From contig DGRE01000053.1 in NCBI GenBank assembly GCA_002389905.1, positions 1 to 59,164 of the forward strand: DNA of 59,164 nucleotides, in the 5' to 3' direction. Below the pieces are notes generated by a model. The model did not search any database. It had not been told where the DNA came from and was given only the letters and a program-made list of their open reading frames with translations. Position numbers and translations under genes: made by a program. Shown in pieces: positions 7,496-16,554 of this stretch. Source of the stretch: Hungatella sp. UBA4396 (GTDB lineage: Bacteria; Bacillota; Clostridia; Lachnospirales; Lachnospiraceae). The first letter of the stretch is position 1; each line of letters opens with the position of its first letter.

Positions 7496-9013
7496 TTATA
7501 AACTTTCCTTATAACAATCCAGGGTAAACCAAAACTCCACTCCCCCCTGTACATTCCTAACCCCACAGCCTTTCTTATGTGAATCCATAATCGCCTTCAC
7601 AATAGAAAGTCCAATACCGCTCCCCCCATACTCTCTCGTATGGGCTTTATCCACCTTAAAAAACTTGGACCACAGCTTAGGCAAATCCTCTTCCGGTATA
7701 TTCTGCCCCGTATTAAACACCGTTACCAACGCTTCCTCACCATTTTCCTCCGCAGTAATAACAATCTTTCTCTCCCCATCCAAATGATTCAGTGCATTGT
7801 TCAAATAATTAGTAACCACCTCTTCTATTTTAAATTCATCCGCATACACCGCAATAGGCCCATTATTTACAAACACCACCTCAGCCTCCCTCTGCTGAAT
7901 AAGAATTTTTGCAGAATTCACCACACCCTGAATCAATTCCGTCAGATCGAAAGCCTCAGCCTGAAGAGTATCGTTTCCAAACTCAAGAGCCGTAAGATTC
8001 AAAAGCTGCCGGACCATTTGGTTCATTTTGCCGGCTTCATCCATAATCACTTCACAATAATAATCCCTGCTTTCCGGGTCCTCAGCCATACCTTCGGTCA
8101 ACCCTTCCGCATACCCCTGAATCAAAGCAATGGGAGTCTTCAACTCATGAGAAACATTGGCAATAAAGTCCCTGCGCATCTCATCAATCTTATTTTTCTC
8201 CTCAATGTCCCTCTTCAACTGCCCAATAGTTTCCTTCAACGTATCCGACAGCTTATTCATGCTGTTCCCCAGAACCCCAATCTCATCCTCTTCCTGTCCT
8301 GTATACTTAGCATCAAAATCCAAAGAAGACATCTTTTCTGATAAATTCGCAAGCTGGAGAATCGGAGATGTAATCCTTCTTGTGACCAGATAAATGAAAA
8401 AACTGCCCACAATCAATGCCGCCACTCCCACATAAGCCAAAAACCGGTTAGAAAGATTCACACTATCCCGTATACTCGCAAGGGGAATGGACAGCAAAAA
8501 TATGGTCTTATTATCAGAAAAATACCCCCAGCTTTCCAGATAATAAGAATCGGAACGCTTGTCATAAGTCTTCTGCACAATATAATTGTCATATCTTTTC
8601 AAAATGCTGGCATCAGGCATATTTCGTCCAAAAATATATGCTTCCACCCTGTTTTTCAAAAACTGCCTGTCCCCATTTGTGGGAAAGAGGACTTCGTCAG
8701 TGGTGCTGTCAATCAGCACCATCATTAAGTTGTACTTTTCCCCCAAAGCCCGGAACATCTTCTGGGGTGTACCTTCATTTTTCATATCGGGGTCATAGGA
8801 GTCCATGTAATATGATATAATATTTTCCCCGCTGTCATTTGCCTCTTCCACTAACCTGCCGATGGAGGCATACGCCTTTCCCATGATCTTCACCTTATCA
8901 CTGGTATAAAAGCTTTCCAGAAACCAGGTATTGATACACCAGGTAGAAATGAGGACAAATGCCATAAGGCAAACAAAAATCACAGCAAAACGCGCTTTAA
9001 TGGAGTGTTTCAT
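7496..9013 (-). CDS. Membrane sensor histidine kinase (VanS/PhoR type)
   Basis: A 505-residue membrane kinase that autophosphorylates and passes the phosphate to the regulator encoded just upstream. A first membrane helix (about 9-30) is followed by an extracellular sensor region (about 31-185), a second membrane helix (about 190-211) and a HAMP linker (about 208-262). The HisKA dimerisation domain carries the phosphoacceptor in FIANVSHELKTP (His289). The ATPase domain ends with the glycine-rich GGSGIGLSIVK. The gene overlaps the regulator by 4 bases (ATGA), so the two are translationally coupled. The signal is unknown, and the extracellular region has no recognised fold. Confidence 0.93.
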   Translation of the reverse strand: MKHSIKARFAVIFVCLMAFVLISTWCINTWFLESFYTSDKVKIMGKAYASIGRLVEEANDSGENIISYYMDSYDPDMKNEGTPQKMFRALGEKYNLMMVLIDSTTDEVLFPTNGDRQFLKNRVEAYIFGRNMPDASILKRYDNYIVQKTYDKRSDSYYLESWGYFSDNKTIFLLSIPLASIRDSVNLSNRFLAYVGVAALIVGSFFIYLVTRRITSPILQLANLSEKMSSLDFDAKYTGQEEDEIGVLGNSMNKLSDTLKETIGQLKRDIEEKNKIDEMRRDFIANVSHELKTPIALIQGYAEGLTEGMAEDPESRDYYCEVIMDEAGKMNQMVRQLLNLTALEFGNDTLQAEAFDLTELIQGVVNSAKILIQQREAEVVFVNNGPIAVYADEFKIEEVVTNYLNNALNHLDGERKIVITAEENGEEALVTVFNTGQNIPEEDLPKLWSKFFKVDKAHTREYGGSGIGLSIVKAIMDSHKKGCGVRNVQGGVEFWFTLDCYKESL

Positions 9014-9687
9014 TCCTTCACCTCAAATTTATACCCCATGCCCCATATCGTTTTGATATAATCTCCCTTATCTCCCATTTTGCTTCTCAGCTTCTTCACA
9101 TGGGTGTCAATGGTCCGGGCATCACCGAAATAATCGTAATTCCAGACATGGTTTAAAATCTTCTCTCTGGACAGGGCAATTCCCTGGTTTTCCAGAAAGT
9201 AAGCCAGAAGTTCAAATTCCTTATAGCTCAAATCAATATTTTTCCCATCAATATTGACCTGATGGGCTGCCCTGTCCATGCAGATTCCTCCAACCTCTAA
9301 ATCATCAGAAGTGACTGCCTTGCTGCGCCTCAAAATGGCATCCACGCGGGCCGCCAAAATCTTTGGGCTGAAAGGCTTCGTAATGTATTCATCCACCCCC
9401 AGCTCAAAGCCCTGAAGCTCATCCCGCTCTTCTCCTCTTGCCGTCAGCATAATGATGGGAACCTGGGAATATTGGCGGATGGTTTTACAAGTTTCCCAGC
9501 CATCCATTTTAGGCATCATCACATCTAAAATGATTAGGACAATATCCTTTTGTTCAAAAAATATATCCACTGCCTCCTCTCCATTTGCTGCCTCTATCAC
9601 CGAGAATCCTTTTACGCTCAAAAAATCCTTCACCAGTTTTCTCATCCTGGCTTCATCATCTACTACTAATATTTTTAATGCTTCCAT
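9010..9687 (-). CDS. OmpR-family response regulator
   Basis: A 225-residue DNA-binding response regulator. The receiver domain has the acidic pair DD at residues 10-11, the phosphoacceptor Asp55 in LIILDVMMP, the conserved Thr82 and Lys104 (YITKP). The C-terminal half is a winged helix of the OmpR/PhoB type, with YKEFELLAYFLENQG and the closing ARTIDTHVKKLRSKMG and IKTIWGMGYKF. It is the cognate partner of the kinase downstream (4-base overlap). CAGGAGG precedes the ATG. Targets are unknown; two imperfect 30-base repeats upstream may be autoregulatory sites. Confidence 0.94.
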   Translation of the reverse strand: MEALKILVVDDEARMRKLVKDFLSVKGFSVIEAANGEEAVDIFFEQKDIVLIILDVMMPKMDGWETCKTIRQYSQVPIIMLTARGEERDELQGFELGVDEYITKPFSPKILAARVDAILRRSKAVTSDDLEVGGICMDRAAHQVNIDGKNIDLSYKEFELLAYFLENQGIALSREKILNHVWNYDYFGDARTIDTHVKKLRSKMGDKGDYIKTIWGMGYKFEVKE

Positions 9688-9738
9688 AATAGCCTCCTGA
9701 AATCATGCTTTGTTTTTCACCAAACTCCTCAGGGAGTT

Positions 9739-9811
9739 CCCTCTTTACCCTGCGGGAAAATTTATCTTGCCCCCAGGGGTCCTCTCTTTGCCCTGCCGGC
9801 AAATTCACCTC
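9739..9811. repeat. Two imperfect 30-base direct repeats upstream of the response regulator
   Basis: Copies at 9739-9768 and 9782-9811 start 43 bases apart and share about 22 of 30 positions, including CTTT, CCCTGC and AAATT blocks. They lie 50-125 bases upstream of the response regulator start. They could be binding sites of the regulator or simply an old duplication. Confidence 0.35.
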
Positions 9812-9893
9812 AATGTTTATGGACTCTATTTTACCAAATTTTGATGCAGATATCCATATTTTCACAGAGATTTCACATAACGCAAAGCAAAAG

Positions 9894-9919
9894 AAAAACC
9901 CCTGTCACATGGACAGAGG
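9894..9919 (-). terminator. Terminator after the Uma2-family gene
   Basis: On the minus strand CCTCTGTC pairs with GACAGGGG across a 5-base loop and is followed by TTTTT. It lies 14 bases after the stop codon of the gene at 9933-10475. Confidence 0.75.
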
Positions 9920-9932
9920 CTTTGTGTATCAA

Positions 9933-10475
9933 CTATATAATCTCGTTGAAATCAATCGTGAGCGATTCAAATATATTAACCTTTACTTTATCATTAAAAG
10001 TATATATTATGGGGGTTGAATCATTTTCCATGTTGTAAACAACGATCGATTTCTTTATCGGATTTACAATCCAATATTCCCGGACATTTGCATCAGCATA
10101 TAGATTTAGTTTCTTGATGTAATCATGGCTGGTGTTACCTGGAGATGTAATCTCTATAATCCAATCAGGCGCACCAACGCAGCCTTTATCATTCAGCTTA
10201 TCGGAGGTACAGATAACGCTTATATCTGGTTCAACATAGGTCGTATTATCATCATTCAGGAAAACCGCAAAAGGCGCAGGATAGACCTTACATGTCCCCC
10301 CATTTGCTTTGATATGGCTGTTTATGGTTGTAGAGAGCTGCATTAAAATTTCCTGATGTATTCGGCTTGGTGGTGCCATCATATACATTTGGCCATCAAT
10401 CAATTCTGCCCTGGTTCCGTCCGGCAGATTATAAATATCATCAATTGTACACATTTGTTTCCTCAGTAATGGCAT
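9933..10475 (-). CDS. Uma2-family (DUF820) putative nuclease-fold protein
   Basis: A 180-residue protein with the Uma2 pattern: AELIDGQMYMMAPPS near the N-terminus, YVEPDISVIC in the middle, APDWIIEITSPGN and YADANVREYWIVNP. The family has a PD-(D/E)XK nuclease fold, and the acidic positions in EPD and the EIxS strand are present. Its biological role is not known; family members are numerous in cyanobacteria and scattered in Firmicutes, often as mobile orphan genes. AAAGGAAG lies before the ATG and the gene has its own terminator. No partner gene is evident. Confidence 0.85.
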   Translation of the reverse strand: MPLLRKQMCTIDDIYNLPDGTRAELIDGQMYMMAPPSRIHQEILMQLSTTINSHIKANGGTCKVYPAPFAVFLNDDNTTYVEPDISVICTSDKLNDKGCVGAPDWIIEITSPGNTSHDYIKKLNLYADANVREYWIVNPIKKSIVVYNMENDSTPIIYTFNDKVKVNIFESLTIDFNEII

Positions 10476-10571
10476 GGCACCACTTCCTTTCTTTAAAATT
10501 GTTTTGCTGTCAAACTCACCAGTTCCGTTTTTCCAGAGCAGTCAAGACTCCTAGTTCTATCATTTAAAACA

Positions 10572-11414
10572 CTATCTCAATTCCGTAGTAGGAATGGCAT
10601 CCATATCATCGAATGCCTGGTTCTCTCCGCCCATTGCCCAGATGAAAGTATAATTGCTTGTACCTGCACCTGAATGAATGCTCCAGGAGGGGCTGATAAC
10701 AGCCTGCTCATTCTGCATCACAATATGTCTTGTTTCCTTTCCTTCGCCCATCATGTGGAATACCACGTTATTCTCCGGAATCTCAAAATACGTATAGATT
10801 TCCATACGTCTCTCATGAGTATGTGACGGCATGGTATTCCATACGCTGCCTGGGTCCAGGACAGTAAGGCCCATGGAAAGCTGGCAGGTTTCCAGCACGT
10901 CCGGATGGATAAACTGGTTAATCACACGTTTATTGGAGGTCTCCATAGCACCCAAAGGCTTTTTAGCCGCCTTATCAATGGGGATAAAGGTTGTCTTACA
11001 TGACTTATGAGCCGGAGCGCTTACCATGTAAAACTTAGCTGGATTGGAGGAATCATCACTGGAGAACAAAACTTCCTTTGTGCCTTTGGTGATGTACAAG
11101 CAATCCTTGTAGCCCATCTTAAATTCTTCTCCGTCAGCCACGATCTTTCCAGAACCGCCGATGTTGAAAATTCCGACCTCTCTTCTCTCAAGGAAATAGC
11201 TTGTCCCAAAGTTTTTCCATATATCGATTCCCTTGTCAATGGAAACAGTCTCTGTGGTAGGCATACAGCCTAATGTAACCATACGGTCCACGTGAGAATA
11301 AACAGCGACTACCTCATTGGCAATGTATAAGTTTTCAATTAAAAATTCATTTCTGGTTTCTTCTGTTGTGTATCTTCTGAAATCCTTCTGATTTGCAGAA
11401 TATCGAATATCCAT
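10572..11414 (-). CDS. kduI: 5-keto-4-deoxyuronate isomerase
   Basis: A 280-residue cupin-fold zinc enzyme that isomerises 4-deoxy-5-keto-uronate from pectin or glycosaminoglycan breakdown to 3-deoxy-2,5-diketogluconate. The sequence matches the family over its whole length, with the metal-site region TMPSHTHERRMEIYTYF and the C-terminal SWSIHSGAGTSNYTFIWAM. AAGGAGG precedes the ATG. In most genomes it sits beside kduD or other uronate genes; none is nearby here, so it is an isolated gene among glycosyltransferases. Expression signals were not identified. Confidence 0.95.
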   Translation of the reverse strand: MDIRYSANQKDFRRYTTEETRNEFLIENLYIANEVVAVYSHVDRMVTLGCMPTTETVSIDKGIDIWKNFGTSYFLERREVGIFNIGGSGKIVADGEEFKMGYKDCLYITKGTKEVLFSSDDSSNPAKFYMVSAPAHKSCKTTFIPIDKAAKKPLGAMETSNKRVINQFIHPDVLETCQLSMGLTVLDPGSVWNTMPSHTHERRMEIYTYFEIPENNVVFHMMGEGKETRHIVMQNEQAVISPSWSIHSGAGTSNYTFIWAMGGENQAFDDMDAIPTTELR

Positions 11415-11513
11415 GAATAAAAACCTCCTTCTTTATACTTTTGAAATAACTGACCATCTTCATCCTACCACAGGGTAGTTTTTAATTCAACATCTTATTT
11501 TGCCTCTGAGGAA

Positions 11514-12623
11514 TTATTCCCCAGAGGCTGCGATTAAATCCATATTATTTTTTAAACGCTCATTATCCGGATCATATTCAAGGGCCTTCTTTGCATGATT
11601 TAAGGCTTCCTCTCTCATGCCCAGATAATAGGATGAGATAGCGCAGAGATCATTTAATGTATAATCCCAGGAATATCCCATATTGACAAAGGTCCTGGAT
11701 TTCTCTTTGATCTTTAAGGCTTCCATTCCCAGAAAATAAGCCATGGACCAGTCCTTTAATTCGTAGCACACGTTTGAAAATTCCACATAAGAATCACGGA
11801 GTTCCGGCATTTCCGCAATCGCTTTATAATACCAGCCGTAAGCTTCTACCATTTTCCCCAGATGAAAGCAGGAAGTTGCAATCCAGCGCATGGCGGCGCA
11901 CCGCTCATCACGCCACTGAGCAGAAGGAAGGTTCAAGTATTCTTCCAGGGCGTCAATGCATTGCTCCCATTGCTTTTTATACATATACTCTCTTCCCAGA
12001 TAATACCGCATCCGCTCATCGTCCGGATCTTCCTTTACTGCCAGTTCCAAAAGAGGCAGATAGGAACCTCTGGACTTGGAAAAATCCGGATAATGGTTGA
12101 GAACCATACCTTCGATATATATGATTTCAAGAGGCAGGTCGCCTACATACTGGACATGCTCATGAATCGGACATTTCCAGCGGAAACCGTTCCGCTCATG
12201 GGCTTTAAAATAATAAAATTGCACGTCAGGGGTTCCGTCTGGTTTTAAACTCCAATTATAAAGATATCTTCCATGTTTTGCCGAAGGTCCTTTTATATTT
12301 GATTTATGATTCAGCCAGGCCTCCTCCAGATTCTTCCTCCACCCCGGCTCAAACCGCTCATCTAAATCGGTGGACACACATATATCTACATCCTCAGGAA
12401 CGTGGTCCAGGGAAATGTTCCGGGCCACGTCAAACCTCCACGGTTTAACCACATCCACGTAGACAACGGCTCCCCGTTCTCTCAGACGCTCTACCGTGCC
12501 GTCATCAGAGCCTGTATCCGTGACCACAATCAGATCCGCTTCGCTCATGGAATCCATCCACTGGTCCACAAAATGAACCTCATTTTTGCAAATGGCATAA
12601 ACGCATATTTTTAAGCGACTCAT
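11514..12623 (-). CDS. Family 2 glycosyltransferase with TPR-like repeats (tandem paralogue 2)
   Basis: A 369-residue protein. The N-terminal domain has KICVYAICKNEVHFVDQW, VTDTGSDDGT and DICVSTDLDERFEPGW, where DLDE stands in for the usual DxD metal motif. The rest is helical with TPR-like spacing (YLGREYMYKKQWEQCI). It overlaps the stop of the upstream paralogue by 4 bases, with GGGGAGG as ribosome binding site inside that gene, so the pair is translationally coupled. The two proteins are clearly products of a tandem duplication. A role in protein or envelope glycosylation is inferred. Confidence 0.85.
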   Translation of the reverse strand: MSRLKICVYAICKNEVHFVDQWMDSMSEADLIVVTDTGSDDGTVERLRERGAVVYVDVVKPWRFDVARNISLDHVPEDVDICVSTDLDERFEPGWRKNLEEAWLNHKSNIKGPSAKHGRYLYNWSLKPDGTPDVQFYYFKAHERNGFRWKCPIHEHVQYVGDLPLEIIYIEGMVLNHYPDFSKSRGSYLPLLELAVKEDPDDERMRYYLGREYMYKKQWEQCIDALEEYLNLPSAQWRDERCAAMRWIATSCFHLGKMVEAYGWYYKAIAEMPELRDSYVEFSNVCYELKDWSMAYFLGMEALKIKEKSRTFVNMGYSWDYTLNDLCAISSYYLGMREEALNHAKKALEYDPDNERLKNNMDLIAASGE

Positions 12624-13732
12624 GAGTCTTCCTCCCCTTTGACCCGCTGACTGATTTTCTCTTCGATAAACTTTAAATTGTCCTGAAGTCTTTTATTATC
12701 CGGCTCCAGCTTTAAGGCTTCTTTGGCATAATCCCTTGCTTTTTCATATAGTCCAAGCCCATAGGTACTGAGGGCGCCGTAATCATAGAGGGCATATCCC
12801 CAGCTTTCCGGTTCTACCAGATAGCTTCCTGTGCTCTGGGTGATGGAAAGACCTTTTTCCACCATTGCATAGACCAGGGGCCAGTTCTTTTCCTTATATC
12901 CCGATTTTGCCAAAGCCAGGTAAGGCTCACGCACATACTGGCATTCTGCAAGGGCCCGGTAACGCCATGCTCTCGCCTCTTTGAGGTTTCCTTTTTCCTC
13001 ATAGCTTTGAGCCAGGAAACGCATGGAGGCACTCCGCTCCTCATCCCATTTTGCAGTGGGGAGGGATAAATGCTTCTTCAAGGTTTGGATAGCTTCATCA
13101 AATTTTCTGTAATACATATATTCTCTTCCAAGCCAGAATACAGCCCTATCATCCAGGGGATTTTCCTGTACGGATAATTCCAACAGAGGCAGATACTGGC
13201 TTCTGGGCTTTGATAAATCCGGATAATGATTCAGCCTGAGTCCTTCCACCCACACTTTATTCTGAGGGGCTTCCCCTGTATATTCTAAAACCTCATGGAC
13301 AGGATGAACCCAGCGGTATCCATGCCGGATATGAATCTTTTCCATAGGAAACTGTTTCTTTGGCGTCCCGTCAGGATTACAGGTAAAAGCAAATAAATAG
13401 CTTGCCCGGGTATGACCCGGTTTCCAGGCGTCCTCCAGCTTCTCTCTCCATCCAGGCTCAAATACTTCGTCTAAATCGTTGGAAACGCAGATGTCCGCAT
13501 CTTCCGGGACATGGCTTAATGCCACATTTCTGGCTGTGTCAAACCGCCAGGGGGATATGGTTTCTTCATAAACAATGGCTCCTCGTTCCCGGAGCTTTTC
13601 AACAGTCCCGTCCGTTGAGCCTGTGTCCGTCACAATGACGGCATCGGCAACTGATACGGCGTCCATCCAGCGGTCCACAAACTGTTCTTCATTTTTGCTG
13701 ATGGCATATACACAAATTTTATATCGGCTCAC
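12620..13732 (-). CDS. Family 2 glycosyltransferase with TPR-like repeats (tandem paralogue 1)
   Basis: A 370-residue protein closely similar to the gene that follows it (KICVYAISKNEEQFVDRW, VTDTGSTDGT, DICVSNDLDEVFEPGW). The GT-A domain occupies about the first 200 residues; TPR-like helices fill the remainder (WLGREYMYYRKFDEAIQTL). The start codon is GTG at 13732, with AAGGAG 8 bases upstream; no ATG nearby has a comparable site. It is the first gene of a two-gene unit. Confidence 0.85.
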   Translation of the reverse strand: MSRYKICVYAISKNEEQFVDRWMDAVSVADAVIVTDTGSTDGTVEKLRERGAIVYEETISPWRFDTARNVALSHVPEDADICVSNDLDEVFEPGWREKLEDAWKPGHTRASYLFAFTCNPDGTPKKQFPMEKIHIRHGYRWVHPVHEVLEYTGEAPQNKVWVEGLRLNHYPDLSKPRSQYLPLLELSVQENPLDDRAVFWLGREYMYYRKFDEAIQTLKKHLSLPTAKWDEERSASMRFLAQSYEEKGNLKEARAWRYRALAECQYVREPYLALAKSGYKEKNWPLVYAMVEKGLSITQSTGSYLVEPESWGYALYDYGALSTYGLGLYEKARDYAKEALKLEPDNKRLQDNLKFIEEKISQRVKGEEDS

Positions 13733-13859
13733 TTTATTAACTCCTTTTTGCTCATCTTACTCAACCAATTTTACATCGTGCCCTCTGGGTATTCCGCTAT
13801 TCTTAATATATGCAGTCTGCGGCTTGTTTTGTGAGAAATCTGTTCTTTGGGCAAATAAA

Positions 13860-13889
13860 AAGGATATAAGTGTTTATTCTTATACCCTT
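13860..13889 (-). terminator. Terminator after the GNAT gene
   Basis: On the minus strand AAGGGTATAAG pairs with CTTATATCCTT across an 8-base loop and is followed by TTTATTTG. It lies about 40 bases after the stop codon of the acetyltransferase. Confidence 0.65.
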
Positions 13890-13926
13890 GTCTGGCTTCG
13901 CACTGATTACAACCTGCAAGTTTCCC

Positions 13927-14454
13927 CTATATATTTTTCACACCATACACCACCCGGTAAATCTCTTCCTTATACGCCTTAAATTCCTCCTCCGTCACAG
14001 TCTTCCCATAACTCATAATCTGCAGCGGAGTTGACATGTCCCCGGCTTTTAAAGGCATTTGCTCATAGTAAAAGAAATTCAAATGAAATCCTATCCTTTC
14101 ATAAAACCCCGCCCGGCGCCCTGTCATGGGATCATCTTCTGTAACAGGCTCTATTTCCAGAAACACAGGCTTTGAACTTTCTCCAACCACCTCTTCCACC
14201 AGTTGTTTTCCATATCCCTTCCCCCTGCATATTTCAGTAGTTGCCAGGTGCTCCAAGAAAACACAGGTTGAAAGCTCCCAATATCCCAGAAAAGCCAGAA
14301 TCTCTCCTTCTTCCTCCACAACCCGGATTCTATAACAGGGATCACTGAAAACCTTTTTCTGTCCTTCTCTGGTCCTACGTTCAACATCGGGAAATGATTC
14401 CTTATAAATCCGGTATATTTCCTCAAAACGGGTTTCAGGGGTCTTTAACAACAT
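13927..14454 (-). CDS. GNAT-family N-acetyltransferase
   Basis: A 175-residue acetyl-CoA-dependent acetyltransferase. The acetyl-CoA binding core is visible: a beta strand (ILAFLGYWEL), the central LEHLATTEICRGKGYGKQLV with the pyrophosphate-binding RGKGYG, and the late FYERIGFHLNFFYYEQMP motif. The substrate cannot be told from sequence; single-domain GNAT proteins act on amino acids, antibiotics, polyamines or protein N-termini. AGGAG precedes the ATG. It is a single-gene unit with its own terminator. Confidence 0.88.
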   Translation of the reverse strand: MLLKTPETRFEEIYRIYKESFPDVERRTREGQKKVFSDPCYRIRVVEEEGEILAFLGYWELSTCVFLEHLATTEICRGKGYGKQLVEEVVGESSKPVFLEIEPVTEDDPMTGRRAGFYERIGFHLNFFYYEQMPLKAGDMSTPLQIMSYGKTVTEEEFKAYKEEIYRVVYGVKNI

Positions 14455-14533
14455 AATATCAATCTCCTAATCTTTTATTTCTAATCATTTCTTCCTCTTA
14501 GTATACCACTTTCCCCCAAGAGAAACCACCAAA

Positions 14534-14561
14534 ACAGCCTGCCCCTTACGGAACAGGCTGT
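14534..14561 (-). terminator. Hairpin after the 5'-nucleotidase gene
   Basis: An 8-bp stem (ACAGCCTG / CAGGCTGT) with a 12-base loop lies 15 bases past the stop codon. On the minus strand it is followed by TTTGGTGGTTT, a weak U-tract, so termination efficiency is uncertain. Confidence 0.55.
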
Positions 14562-14575
14562 CTCTCACCTTATAT

Positions 14576-16405
14576 TTATTTAACAGTAATTCTTCCCTGA
14601 CCTGCCGGATTGGCATAATCAGAACCCACATTGCCGCCTAAATTGCTGCGGATATAAGCAGAAAGAACATCCACGTCAGTCATAACCTCATCCCGGGTCA
14701 CTTTGCTTCCCTTAAACATAGTCATGCCGTCTCCGGCAGATTTTAGCATATAGTTATGGGAGGCCACCGTATAAGTCTTATTCACATCAAGAGGCGCTCC
14801 GCCTACCATGATATCAGATACCCGGTATGCTCCGTTTACTTTTACAAAATTGCCTTTTTCGTCTACCTGTACATTGGAAGTCTTTGAACCATCAATGGTA
14901 TAGGTAAGACCGGATACCTGCAAAAATCCTCCGCTCTCTTTAGGATAATTGGAGGAAGACATTTCCAGGGCATCCTTGATCTGCTGGCCTGTTGCTTCTA
15001 CCACACACCCCATATTTCCAAATGGAAATACTGTAAGAGTATCGTTATAAGTAATATCTCCTGCCTTTATGCTGGCTCTCACACCGCCGCCATTGGTAAG
15101 GCCAATATCTGCACCAAGGACAAAGCGGTACGCATCGGCACACAGATCACCAAGGTTTGTCTCTGCACTTCTGACTGCCCGGTTTCCGGTAGCAGGATCA
15201 TTGACGGTCAACTCCACATCCGTATGTCCGATTACAACCTTTAAAGTCTCATTGTACTGAGCCTGGATTGCTTTTATGAATCTGTCCGTATCATAATCAA
15301 TGGCTTTTCCGTCAGCAGTGACAGTGCTCTTTCCCGGAATTACAAGCTGGGTACCTACTGCCAGCATATCGGGAGTCCTGATCTTGTCTCTGTTTGCCGC
15401 GTAAATTTCTTCCCAGCGGTTATAAGACCCCAGCTCCCTCTTTGCAATCCTGCTCAAGGTATCTCCGGCCTTTACCGTATAAAGACTGGTTCCGGCTCCC
15501 GCAGGAACCTGGGAAACCAATTCACTGGTAATGGTTCCGTCTGTACGGAGAGTCAGTTTTCCGATGCTCTTCAGCTTTGTTCCAGCCTGGGTCAGAAGCA
15601 CATCACGTCCCTCCTTGTCTTTCACGTACTTTTCATATTCCTCATGGGAATGGCCGTCAATGAGTATATCGATTCCAGTGGTGTTTTTGATCACGCTGTC
15701 AGAGGTCCAGCGGTCCGTTGTCCCATTTTCACCCAAATGGCCTACTAAAACCACATAGTCAGCGCCCTCTGCCCTTGCACTGTTTACAGATTCCTGAATC
15801 CGGTTGTAAAGCTTCTGTCCGCTTTCATCTTCACAGAATCCATAAATGTAATTTCCATTTTCATCCTGAAAATAGGCCGGTGTGGATTTGGTAAAGCTTT
15901 CGGGAGTGGTGGCACCTACGAATGCGACCTTGGTATCACCGTATGTAAACATCTTATAAGCTTCAAATACGGGAGCACCGGTCCGCAAGTCCATAAAATT
16001 GCTGGAATAGTAGCCGCAATTCAGCTTCCCTGCCAATTCCAGAAAACGGGGCATTCCATAGTCGTACTCGTGATTTCCCGGCACAGCAAAGTCATAGCCC
16101 ACCTGGTTCATAATGTCGATCAAATACCCTCCGTCTGACAAGGTTCCGATGGGTGCCCCCTGGATAGCATCGCCTGCATCAATCAGCGTCACATAAGGGG
16201 TCTGGGCCTGCATCTCTTTTTTATAGAGGGACAGCCCGGCATATCCTATGTTGTCATCAACCCCACAGTGGACATCGTTGGTGTAGAGAACCACGATATC
16301 CTGATCCGCCGCCAGGGAAGAAAAAGACATGCCTGTGGTCAGGGACATGACCATCAGCAGGACCAGCCATAGTGACAGGAACCTTTTTTTCTTGCTTCTG
16401 TTCAT
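14576..16405 (-). CDS. Secreted 5'-nucleotidase / UDP-sugar hydrolase-type phosphoesterase with internal LysM domain
   Basis: A 609-residue exported protein. Residues 1-32 are a signal peptide (basic MNRSKKKRF, hydrophobic core, cleavage near SLAA). The calcineurin-like metallophosphatase domain has TNDVHCG (about 42-48), DAGD (76-79), GNHEYD (110-115) and GHSHEE (251-256), all metal ligands. A LysM repeat (about 307-357; YTVKAGDTLSRIAKRELGSY) is inserted before the 5'-nucleotidase C-terminal substrate domain (NLGDLCADAYRF, TNGGGVRASI, FPFGN). It probably hydrolyses extracellular nucleotides for phosphate and nucleoside salvage while LysM holds it in the peptidoglycan. AAAGGAGG precedes the ATG. 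Confidence 0.93.
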   Translation of the reverse strand: MNRSKKKRFLSLWLVLLMVMSLTTGMSFSSLAADQDIVVLYTNDVHCGVDDNIGYAGLSLYKKEMQAQTPYVTLIDAGDAIQGAPIGTLSDGGYLIDIMNQVGYDFAVPGNHEYDYGMPRFLELAGKLNCGYYSSNFMDLRTGAPVFEAYKMFTYGDTKVAFVGATTPESFTKSTPAYFQDENGNYIYGFCEDESGQKLYNRIQESVNSARAEGADYVVLVGHLGENGTTDRWTSDSVIKNTTGIDILIDGHSHEEYEKYVKDKEGRDVLLTQAGTKLKSIGKLTLRTDGTITSELVSQVPAGAGTSLYTVKAGDTLSRIAKRELGSYNRWEEIYAANRDKIRTPDMLAVGTQLVIPGKSTVTADGKAIDYDTDRFIKAIQAQYNETLKVVIGHTDVELTVNDPATGNRAVRSAETNLGDLCADAYRFVLGADIGLTNGGGVRASIKAGDITYNDTLTVFPFGNMGCVVEATGQQIKDALEMSSSNYPKESGGFLQVSGLTYTIDGSKTSNVQVDEKGNFVKVNGAYRVSDIMVGGAPLDVNKTYTVASHNYMLKSAGDGMTMFKGSKVTRDEVMTDVDVLSAYIRSNLGGNVGSDYANPAGQGRITVK

Positions 16406-16554
16406 TACTTGAAACCTCCTTTTGATAAAATATATTTTTCCTCTATTATATCAGATAACTTCATAAATTAATATAATGTTTTTTCATATTTAAAATCTAA
16501 TCTCCGCTTTTATTAGTCATTTTTCGACATAACAATCCATAATCACAAACAAAA

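Noticed and set aside
11502..11528. Hairpin over the stop codon of the glycosyltransferase at 11514-12623
   Set aside because: The stem is real but is followed by AAAATAAG on the minus strand, so it is not a credible terminator.
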